A stretch of DNA of 23,301 nt. Origin: Tychonema litorale BBK16 (GTDB lineage Bacteria > Cyanobacteriota > Cyanobacteriia > Cyanobacteriales > Microcoleaceae). Positions 16,089 to 23,301 of this stretch are shown here, piece after piece. Numbering within the stretch: the stretch's first letter is position 1; each line of letters begins with the position of its first letter. A model generated the notes under the pieces. It searched no databases. It saw nothing but the letters and a program-made list of their open reading frames with translations, and had not been told where the DNA came from. Location of the stretch: NCBI RefSeq assembly GCF_021648855.1, contig NZ_JAKJHX010000075.1:1-23301 (forward strand). The letters run 5' to 3'. The position numbers and the translations under genes were made by a program.

Positions 16089-16541
16089 GTGAACACGCAA
16101 AACACACCCACCCAACCCGCACCAGCAACCGAGGATCTTCCTCAGACTGGCACTGTCTCGACAGTTTCGTCAGAGACAGGTAATTCCCTGCAAGACTTCT
16201 ATCGCCTTCAACAAGAGTTGTTGGTTTACACCCTTGCGTTTACGGCGATAATTACGATCGCCGTTTGGATCTTTTACTCGCTCAACATTGCCCTGAATTA
16301 TTTGCTAGGGGCGAGCACAGGTGTGGTTTACTTAAAGATGTTGGCTAGAGACGTTGAGCGAATCGGTAGCCAAAATCAGAAGATTAGTAAGACAAGGCTC
16401 GGTCTGCTTCTTGGGTTGATGATAGTAGCAACTCGGTTAGACCAGTTACAGATTTTACCGATATTTTTGGGATTTCTGACTTACAAACTTTCGCTGATGA
16501 TTTACGTGTTGCGAAGTGCATTAGCACCAGACTACAGGTAG
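16089..16541 (+). CDS. atpI: ATP synthase protein I (Atp1/AtpI)
   Basis: This is the first gene of the ATP synthase operon, at the position always held by protein I. The product has a polar, Thr/Pro/Gln-rich N-terminus of about 35 residues, then four hydrophobic segments at roughly 44-62, 64-82, 103-120 and 121-142. Family knowledge: AtpI is not part of the final enzyme and helps assemble the membrane c-ring. The start is a GTG at 16089 with no obvious ribosome binding site; the variable N-terminus makes the exact start uncertain. It lies 50 bases ahead of the a-subunit gene. In cyanobacterial naming it is atp1, to avoid confusion with the chloroplast atpI (subunit a). Confidence 0.88.
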   Translation: MNTQNTPTQPAPATEDLPQTGTVSTVSSETGNSLQDFYRLQQELLVYTLAFTAIITIAVWIFYSLNIALNYLLGASTGVVYLKMLARDVERIGSQNQKISKTRLGLLLGLMIVATRLDQLQILPIFLGFLTYKLSLMIYVLRSALAPDYR

Positions 16542-16591
16542 GTCAGGCAATCTAGCAATACTCAACTCATAGATTTGGGGAAACCCGTTGA

Positions 16592-17350
16592 ATGGCAATG
16601 CTTGACGTTCTAAACACCTTTAATCGTTTCCCCCTTGCAAAATTAGAAGTTGGCCAGCAGTTGTACTGGCAACTGGGCAATCTAAAAGTGCATGGGCAGG
16701 TTTTTATAACCTCGTGGTTTGTAATTGCCGTTTTAGTCATAGTTTCGCTTTTAGGAAGCAGCAAAATCCAAAGAATTCCCAGCGGAATGCAGAATTTAAT
16801 GGAGTATGCGCTGGAATTTATTCGGGACTTGGCTAAAAACCAAATTGGGGAAAAAGAATATCGCCCCTGGGTACCATTTATTGGTACATTATTTTTGTTC
16901 ATCTTTGTGTCAAACTGGTCGGGAGCTCTAATTCCTTGGAAGCTGATTAAGCTGCCATCGGGAGAATTGGGAGCACCTACGGCTGACATCAACACGACGA
17001 TCGCATTCGCACTGCTGACTTCTCTGGCATATTTTTATGCAGGTCTCAGCAAAAGTGGCTTGGGCTATTTCGCCCACTATGTAGAACCGGTTCCTTTTAT
17101 GTTGCCGTTCAAAATCATAGAAGATTTTACTAAGCCTCTTTCCCTAAGTTTCCGTTTGTTTGGCAACATCCTAGCTGACGAATTGGTTGTAGGAGTGCTA
17201 GTGTTGCTAGTCCCTCTATTTGTGCCTTTGCCAGTAATGGTTCTGGGACTATTTACAAGTGCTATTCAAGCTTTGATTTTTGCTACCCTAGCAGCAGCCT
17301 ATATTGGTGAAGCTCTAGAGGGCGGTCACGGTGAAGAAGAACACCATTAA
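16592..17350 (+). CDS. atpB: ATP synthase F0 subunit a
   Basis: The stator channel subunit carries protons to and from the c-ring in the thylakoid membrane. The essential arginine is Arg188 in [13 protein letters not shown], the counterpart of Arg210 of E. coli. The protein is 252 residues long with five to six membrane helices, normal for cyanobacteria, and ends in a His/Glu-rich tail. The ATG at 16592 is the first of two close starts (the second is at 16598); neither has a strong ribosome binding site. Called atpI in chloroplast-style naming. Confidence 0.97.
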   Translation: MAMLDVLNTFNRFPLAKLEVGQQLYWQLGNLKVHGQVFITSWFVIAVLVIVSLLGSSKIQRIPSGMQNLMEYALEFIRDLAKNQIGEKEYRPWVPFIGTLFLFIFVSNWSGALIPWKLIKLPSGELGAPTADINTTIAFALLTSLAYFYAGLSKSGLGYFAHYVEPVPFMLPFKIIEDFTKPLSLSFRLFGNILADELVVGVLVLLVPLFVPLPVMVLGLFTSAIQALIFATLAAAYIGEALEGGHGEEEHH

Positions 17351-17403
17351 CTAAGGATAAAAGACCCAGAATGAGGGAAGAAAAATTAATTTTCTGAACT
17401 TAA

Positions 17404-17724
<321 letters not shown>

Positions 17725-17744
17725 TAATTTGGGGTCGTATCGAT

Positions 17745-17782
17745 TTTGGATTTTGGATGGTAATTAGATTCCAAAATCCAAA
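17745..17782. repeat. Perfect inverted repeat between the c and b' genes
   Basis: TTTGGATTTTGGA (17745-17757) pairs over all 13 bases with TCCAAAATCCAAA (17770-17782). It is an AT-rich palindrome of a kind often found in cyanobacterial spacers. In this place it could protect or end the abundant c-subunit message and so set subunit ratios. Confidence 0.65.
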
Positions 17783-17826
17783 GTCGAAAATCTCAGATCG
17801 AATTAGGTGGGAGCCGTCAAAAAAAC

Positions 17827-18312
17827 ATGATGCACTGGACAGTATTACTAGCAGTTGAAGAAGCAGCAAAAGAAGGCGGACTTTTTGATATTGATGCTAC
17901 TCTGCCTCTGATGGCGGTGCAGTTTTTGATTTTAGTCGCAGTCTTGAATGTGATTTTTTACAAGCCGCTCACCAAGTCAATTGAGGAACGGGCGGATTAC
18001 ATTCGTAACACTCAAGTTGCAGCGAAAGAACGCTTGGCTAAAGCTCAGCAACTAGCGCAGGAGTATGAGCAAAAACTGGGAGATACTCGTAGGGAATCTC
18101 AAAAGGTGATTGCTGTTGCTCAAGCAGAAGCTCAAAAAAGTGCTTCGGCGAAAGTAGCTGAGGCTCAAAAAGAAGCTCAAGTCGCGCGAGAAAAAGCAGG
18201 ACAAGAGATTGAGCAGCAAAAGCAAGATGCAATGCGATCGCTAGAACAAGAAGTGGACTCCCTGAGCCGCCAAATTCTAGAGAAGCTATTAGGGCCGGAG
18301 CTGGTCAAATAG
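17827..18312 (+). CDS. atpF2: ATP synthase F0 subunit b'
   Basis: One of the two different b-type subunits that form the peripheral stalk in photosynthetic organisms. It has a membrane helix at about 28-47 ([20 protein letters not shown]), then a long Ala/Glu/Gln/Lys-rich coiled coil to the end. The 161-residue length is typical. Two adjacent ATG codons open the frame, at 17827 and 17830; no clear ribosome binding site is seen. Named atpG in most cyanobacterial genomes. Confidence 0.95.
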   Translation: MMHWTVLLAVEEAAKEGGLFDIDATLPLMAVQFLILVAVLNVIFYKPLTKSIEERADYIRNTQVAAKERLAKAQQLAQEYEQKLGDTRRESQKVIAVAQAEAQKSASAKVAEAQKEAQVAREKAGQEIEQQKQDAMRSLEQEVDSLSRQILEKLLGPELVK

Positions 18313-18325
18313 TGAAATTGAATAG

Positions 18326-18358
18326 TTTTAGATTTTGGACTCAATCTAAAATCTAAAA
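18326..18358. repeat. Inverted repeat between the b' and b genes
   Basis: TTTTAGATTTT (18326-18336) pairs perfectly with AAAATCTAAAA (18348-18358). It resembles the palindrome after the c-subunit gene and sits 40 bases before the b-subunit start. Confidence 0.6.
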
Positions 18359-18399
18359 TTGGTTCAGCCAACCTGCACGCGCAATTATGGAAGACTATC

Positions 18400-18927
18400 A
18401 TGGGGACTGTTTTATTGCTAGCCACAGAAGCTAGCCGGGAAGGTGGTTTCGGTTTCAATTTTGATATTTTAGAAACCAATCTGATTAACCTGGTCATTAT
18501 TATTGCAGTGCTGTTTTATTTCGGACGCGGCTTTTTGGGAAACATCCTGAATGAGCGGCGCACGGGCATCCAAGAGGCGATTCTCGAAGCAGAAAAACGC
18601 CAAAAAGATGCCGCAGCAGCTCTAGCAGAGCAACAGCAAAAATTGACTCAAGCACAAGCAGAAGCGGAACGAATTCGTACTGCTTCTGAGGAAACTGCGA
18701 AGAAAGCTAAAGAAGCAATTCTAGCTCAAGCGGCGCAGGACGTTGAACGCATGAAAGCAACAGCAGGTCAAGAGTTGGAATCGGAGCGTGAAAGAGCGAT
18801 CGCCCAACTGCGATCGGCTGTTGTATCTATGGCATTAGCAAAGGTGGAAAGCCAGCTAAAAACTAGCTTGGACGAAAACGCTCAACACCAATTAATCGAT
18901 CGCAGCATTGCGTTACTGGGAGGCTAA
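18400..18927 (+). CDS. atpF: ATP synthase F0 subunit b
   Basis: The second peripheral-stalk subunit, 175 residues. [20 protein letters not shown] leads into the single membrane helix (about 26-46), followed by a long charged coiled coil that reaches the F1 head. The ATG at 18400 gives the usual [11 protein letters not shown] start of cyanobacterial b subunits; an ATG 13 bases upstream is out of frame. It ends three bases before the delta gene, whose ribosome binding site GGAGG lies inside its last codons, so the two are translationally linked. Confidence 0.96.
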   Translation: MGTVLLLATEASREGGFGFNFDILETNLINLVIIIAVLFYFGRGFLGNILNERRTGIQEAILEAEKRQKDAAAALAEQQQKLTQAQAEAERIRTASEETAKKAKEAILAQAAQDVERMKATAGQELESERERAIAQLRSAVVSMALAKVESQLKTSLDENAQHQLIDRSIALLGG

Positions 18928-18930
18928 AAC

Positions 18931-19476
18931 GTGAGTAAAGTCAACACACAAGTTTTACAGCCTTACGCATCCGCTTTGATGTCATTGGCTAAGTCTAACA
19001 ATCTTTCAGAGGAGTTCGGCAATGAGATTCGTTCTTTGCTGGGTCTACTAGAAAGCTCTGAGGATTTGCGTCAATTTTTAGGCAATCCTCTGATTAAACC
19101 AGATGCTAAAAAAGCTGTGATTAAGCAAATAGCAGGGGAAGATATGAACCCCTTGATGCGAAGCTTTCTGAGCCTGTTAATAGATAAAGGAAGGATTCTT
19201 TTTTTAGAAGGCATTGGCAAACAATACTTGACCCAACTCCGAGAACTCAACCAAACTGTATTGGCTGAAGTTACATCGGCTGTACCGCTTTCAGATGCTC
19301 AACAGCAAACTGTTCGCGAGAAAGTGCAGGCGATGACGAGTGCGCGACAAGTGGAAATTGAAACCAAAATTGACGCAGATTTAATCGGCGGTGTTGTGAT
19401 TAAAGTAGGCTCTCAAGTGATTGATGCCAGCCTGCGAGGACAATTACGCCGTCTGGGAATTCGCTTGGCTTCTTGA
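18931..19476 (+). CDS. atpH: ATP synthase F1 subunit delta (OSCP)
   Basis: Delta joins the peripheral stalk to the top of the F1 head. The 181-residue protein has an N-terminal helical domain and the C-terminal family signature DADLIGGVVIKVGSQVIDAS plus LRGQLRRL. The start is GTG at 18931, preceded by a GGAGG ribosome binding site in the end of the b gene. Commonly named atpD in cyanobacteria. It is followed by an unusually long, repeat-filled spacer before atpA. Confidence 0.96.
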   Translation: MSKVNTQVLQPYASALMSLAKSNNLSEEFGNEIRSLLGLLESSEDLRQFLGNPLIKPDAKKAVIKQIAGEDMNPLMRSFLSLLIDKGRILFLEGIGKQYLTQLRELNQTVLAEVTSAVPLSDAQQQTVREKVQAMTSARQVEIETKIDADLIGGVVIKVGSQVIDASLRGQLRRLGIRLAS

Positions 19477-19500
19477 TAGAAGAAGGAATAAGGAAGAAGG

Positions 19501-19520
19501 CCCTTCGACTCCGCTCAGGG
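19501..19520. repeat. Dispersed element CCCTTCGACTCCGCTCAGGG
   Basis: This 20-base element is very common in cyanobacterial intergenic DNA and can fold on CCCT/AGGG and CG/CG arms. Here it lies inside the ATP synthase operon between delta and alpha, flanked by GAAGAAGG-type purine repeats. Confidence 0.6.
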
Positions 19521-19639
19521 TACAAAGAAGGAAGAAGGAAGAAATAAAGCAGGAATTAGAAATTAATTTATTTCTATTACTGATTTGTTAATCCATATTT
19601 TTAGCGCCAAATCCCAACGCTTTCTGACCGGAAACATCG

Positions 19640-21208
<1,569 letters not shown>

Positions 21209-21225
21209 ATTAAGTAGGAATTTTC

Positions 21226-21297
21226 AACCGCAGATGAACGCGGATTAACGCAGAGTATCTGATGTTCATCTGCGTTTCTCTGCTTTTATCTGCGGTT
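21226..21297. repeat. Inverted repeat with TCTGCGGTT ends between alpha and gamma genes
   Basis: AACCGCAGAT (21226-21235) pairs with ATCTGCGGTT (21288-21297), and inner GATGAAC/GTTCATC arms extend the fold. It is a common cyanobacterial dispersed element and may attenuate read-through from alpha to gamma. Confidence 0.6.
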
Positions 21298-21337
21298 TTA
21301 AGTAAGAAGATGTGGGCAAGGATGTAAGGAGAAATTT

Positions 21338-22288
21338 ATGGCAAATCTGAAAACTATTCGCGATCGCATTAAGTCGGTCAAGAACACTAAAAAGATTACA
21401 GAAGCAATGCGCTTGGTGGCTGCTGCAAAGGTGCGCCGCGCTCAAGAACAGGTTACTGCAACTCGGCCTTTTGCCGATCGCCTCGCAGAAGTATTGTACG
21501 GTTTGGCGGAACGGTTGCAGTTTGAAAACCTGGATTTGCCGCTGTTGAAGAAACGGGAAGTTAAGACTGTGGGACTTTTGGTCGTTTCGGGCGATCGGGG
21601 TTTGTGCGGCGGCTACAATAGCGGTATCATCAAATACGCTGAAAACCGCGCCAAGGAACTAAAAGCTGAAGGCGTAGAATTCAAATTTATTTTGGTAGGA
21701 CGGAAAGCTACTCAGTATTTCCAGCGCCGGGAACAGCCAATTGATGCGACTTACACTAACTTGGAACAGATTCCAACAGCACCGGAAGCAGCGATGATTG
21801 CTGACGAATTGTTGTCTCTATTCCTGTCAGGAACTGTGGACAGAATTGAGTTGGTTTACACTAAGTTTGTGTCGCTAATTAGTTCTCGTCCAGTAATTCA
21901 AACCTTGCTACCCCTCGATCCGCAAGGCTTGGAAACTCCTGATGATGAAATCTTCCGCTTAACTTCCCAAGGTGGAGAGTTTAAAGTCTCGCGAGATAAA
22001 GTTGCAGCACCTACAAAGAGTTTGCCCCGCGACATGATTTTCGAGCAAGATCCAGCGCAAATTTTGGATGCTCTTTTGCCACTGTATTTGAACAACCAAT
22101 TGCTGCGGGCTTTGCAAGAGTCTGCTGCGAGTGAATTGGCTGCGCGGATGACGGCGATGAATAATGCTAGTGAGAATGCTAGTGATTTGATTGGTAGTTT
22201 GACGCTGACTTATAACAAGGCGCGGCAAGCGGCAATTACTCAGGAAATCCTGGAAGTTTGCGGCGGTGCTGAGGCTTTGAACGGTTAA
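21338..22288 (+). CDS. atpG: ATP synthase F1 subunit gamma
   Basis: The rotor shaft, 316 residues. The N-terminal helix [20 protein letters not shown] and the C-terminal helix [18 protein letters not shown] form the coiled coil inside the F1 head. Residues about 197-235 are the insertion found in photosynthetic gamma subunits. As in other cyanobacteria it lacks the pair of cysteines that make the chloroplast enzyme redox-controlled; the insertion instead limits wasteful ATP hydrolysis. A strong AAGGAGA ribosome binding site precedes the ATG. It is the last gene of the operon, followed by an intrinsic terminator. Called atpC in cyanobacterial naming. Confidence 0.97.
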   Translation: MANLKTIRDRIKSVKNTKKITEAMRLVAAAKVRRAQEQVTATRPFADRLAEVLYGLAERLQFENLDLPLLKKREVKTVGLLVVSGDRGLCGGYNSGIIKYAENRAKELKAEGVEFKFILVGRKATQYFQRREQPIDATYTNLEQIPTAPEAAMIADELLSLFLSGTVDRIELVYTKFVSLISSRPVIQTLLPLDPQGLETPDDEIFRLTSQGGEFKVSRDKVAAPTKSLPRDMIFEQDPAQILDALLPLYLNNQLLRALQESAASELAARMTAMNNASENASDLIGSLTLTYNKARQAAITQEILEVCGGAEALNG

Positions 22289-22321
22289 TTTAGAGTTGAC
22301 AATTTGTTGATTTTATGCTAT

Positions 22322-22351
22322 GCGTCTGGGGGAACTCAGGCGCTTTTTTTT
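22322..22351 (+). terminator. Terminator of the ATP synthase operon
   Basis: GCGTCTG (22322-22328) pairs with CAGGCGC (22337-22343), including one G-T pair, and is followed by eight T. It lies 34 bases after the gamma stop codon and is a standard intrinsic terminator. Confidence 0.85.
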
Positions 22352-22384
22352 AATCGTCCTGGACAGACAGATAACGCGATCGTG

Positions 22385-22411
22385 TCATTGCGAACGAAGT
22401 GAAGCAATCTC
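22385..22411. repeat. Dispersed element TCATTGCGAACGAAGTGAAG
   Basis: This matches the widespread bacterial intergenic element of the form TCATTGCGAnCGAAGnGAAGCAATC. Its ends (TTGC/GCAA) are complementary, so it can fold into a small hairpin. Confidence 0.6.
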
Positions 22412-22450
22412 AAAGATGATTCGGCGGTTGAAAGAGACTGACCGAAATTA

Positions 22451-22510
22451 GGAGACGGCTTGGCCTTAGTCCCTACAATATTATTTTCGGTAGGGACTAA
22501 GGCCAAGCCT
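22451..22510. repeat. Long inverted repeat, variant of the GGAGACGG family
   Basis: A 20-base left arm at 22457-22476 (starting GGCTTGGCCTTAG) pairs perfectly with 22490-22509. The flank TTAGGAGACGG and the TTATTTTCGGTAGGGAC part tie it to the repeat family at 6510 and 12836, with a changed core. Confidence 0.7.
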
Positions 22511-22639
22511 GATAGTACCTATAAACCTGCTGCAATCTGCTGTAAGTCACGGACTGGATATGTACGGATATTCCTGATTTGGCGATCGACACTGCGTAAG
22601 TTCAGAATTCACTAATGGCGGTAGTCCAATTGGCTAAAG

Positions 22640-22718
22640 TGGCACAAGCCGATAACTGGCAAATAGCCTGAAAAGCTTATAAATACGTTGAAAAAAACGC
22701 CGAAAGTGTCCTGTGCCA
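22640..22718. other. Possible structured RNA element
   Basis: TGGCACA (22640-22646) pairs perfectly with TGTGCCA (22712-22718). The enclosed 65 bases can form small stems GCC/GGC (22648-22660) and CGTT/AACG (22686-22699). The layout resembles a multi-branched fold, but it lacks a tRNA T-loop and matches no RNA family I know. Confidence 0.25.
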
Positions 22719-22868
22719 ATACCAGGGCAGGAAAGTGGACGGGCGATCGCACCAAAGACTTTTGACTCCTGACATATTAGTAAGTGTAAAGCAACTCACT
22801 CACCACCCAATCAAAAAAAGCCAACAGAAAAATAAAACATTTTCATAGTGTCAGTAATTCGGAATCAG

Positions 22869-23075
22869 TCAATCTCTAATGTAGCTTACAACATCGAGCC
22901 TTCTGGCAAATCCCACTAACGACAAAAGCACTAAATCCTTAATTCCATCCCCGGTAATTACCCGATTTAGGACTTCTCCCAACAGGTTTGCAACTCTCTT
23001 AAATGTCTCAAAACTTCTTTGAACTTTATCCTGAAAAAGGAGCGAAGGCAGGAAGAATGAAATATAAGGAATCAA
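22869..23075 (-). CDS. Doubtful small hypothetical protein (68 aa)
   Basis: A minus-strand frame begins with ATG and encodes a hydrophobic N-terminus (MIPYISFFLPSLLF) followed by a helical-looking segment with alternating charged and aliphatic residues (FKRVANLLGEVLNRVITGDG). Composition is reasonable for a protein, but no ribosome binding site, family or conserved neighbour supports it. It could instead be part of the upstream region of the next plus-strand gene. Confidence 0.25.
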   Translation of the reverse strand: MIPYISFFLPSLLFQDKVQRSFETFKRVANLLGEVLNRVITGDGIKDLVLLSLVGFARRLDVVSYIRD

Positions 23076-23159
23076 TAAATCTCAATTCAGGAAATGCAGC
23101 CTTTCAAATAGCATAAAAACAAAATTACATTATACATTAACACACAAGGAGTCAGGGAT

Positions 23160-23301
23160 ATGTTCAACGTAGTAAAAGCTTTCGGTTCTATCTTTTCCAC
23201 TCAAGCATACAGCACAGCAAATAATATGTTAATCAACAATTACGTCAACACCAATTTGAATTACTTCAACGAAGAAGCAGTCGTGGATGAATCAATTTGC
23301 C
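23160..23301 (+). CDS. 5' part of an unrecognised gene, cut by the window end
   Basis: An ATG at 23160 with a clear AAGGAG ribosome binding site about eight bases upstream opens a frame that runs to the end of the window (47 codons). It begins MFNVVKAFGSIFSTQAYSTA, is rich in Asn, Tyr and Ser, and turns acidic (FNEEAVVDESIC). I do not recognise it. With only 47 codons, neither length nor function can be judged. The good ribosome binding site and uninterrupted frame make it a probable gene. Confidence 0.55.
   Translation, partial: MFNVVKAFGSIFSTQAYSTANNMLINNYVNTNLNYFNEEAVVDESIC

Larger units (their letters stand above)
22352..22868. other. Non-coding, repeat-rich spacer after the ATP synthase operon
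   Basis: The stretch holds a TCATTGCGAACGAAG repeat, a 20-pair palindrome and a possible structured RNA at about 22615-22745. I see no protein gene. The last 80 bases are plain AT-rich sequence. Confidence 0.5.

Noticed and set aside
22615..22700. tRNA gene, because GGCGGTAGTCCAATTGGCTA resembles an acceptor and D-arm.
   Set aside because: No T-arm GGTTCGAATCC-like loop, no matching acceptor 3' strand and no proper anticodon stem.

Overview
The window comes from a filamentous-type cyanobacterium, most likely of the Oscillatoriales/Microcoleus kind. It carries apcE, the phycobilisome core-membrane linker, and a cyanobacterial-order F0F1 ATP synthase operon with separate b and b' subunits. It also has many GCGATCGC (HIP1-type) octamers and dense dispersed palindromes and heptamer repeats between genes. 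The genus is inferred from gene content and repeat style, not from a marker gene.

Layout. 1-3.2 kb: a P-loop ATPase, an Hsp31/DJ-1-type protein and a translationally coupled pair of unknown small genes, all on the minus strand. 3.5-6.3 kb: apcE (minus) with its terminator and no apcABC beside it. 6.6-7.8 kb: a SAM methyltransferase (plus) with a dispersed C/G-rich palindrome inside its reading frame. 7.9-8.7 kb: a VapC-type PIN toxin with its antitoxin. 8.9-9.4 kb: a structured, terminator-ended leader or small RNA candidate followed by an 80-residue protein. 9.6-12.8 kb: an AT-rich accessory island. It holds a 367-residue protein with weak hallmarks of a PD-(D/E)XK nuclease, a membrane protein and a small secreted protein. 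A 31-bp repeat occurs three times in the same orientation around the first two genes. The island ends in broken genes: a Uma2 gene missing its 5' part, and a hicB whose partner hicA is reduced to nine codons at the edge of a tandem repeat cluster.

13.0-14.6 kb: moaA (molybdenum cofactor synthesis) divergent from narM (nitrate reductase-associated protein), a sensible pair because nitrate reductase needs the molybdenum cofactor. 14.7-15.8 kb: a secreted trypsin-like protease with a PEP-CTERM tail. 16.1-22.3 kb: the ATP synthase operon, in the order protein I, a, c, b', b, delta, alpha, gamma, closed by a strong terminator. The beta and epsilon genes are absent, as is usual in cyanobacteria. 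22.4-23.3 kb: repeat-rich, mostly non-coding DNA with a possible structured RNA and the 5' end of an unrecognised gene.

The most promising unexplained material is the repeat-bounded accessory island (9.6-11.6 kb), the structured leader before the 80-residue protein, and the decayed hicBA/Uma2 junctions. No complete novel system can be demonstrated from the sequence alone.
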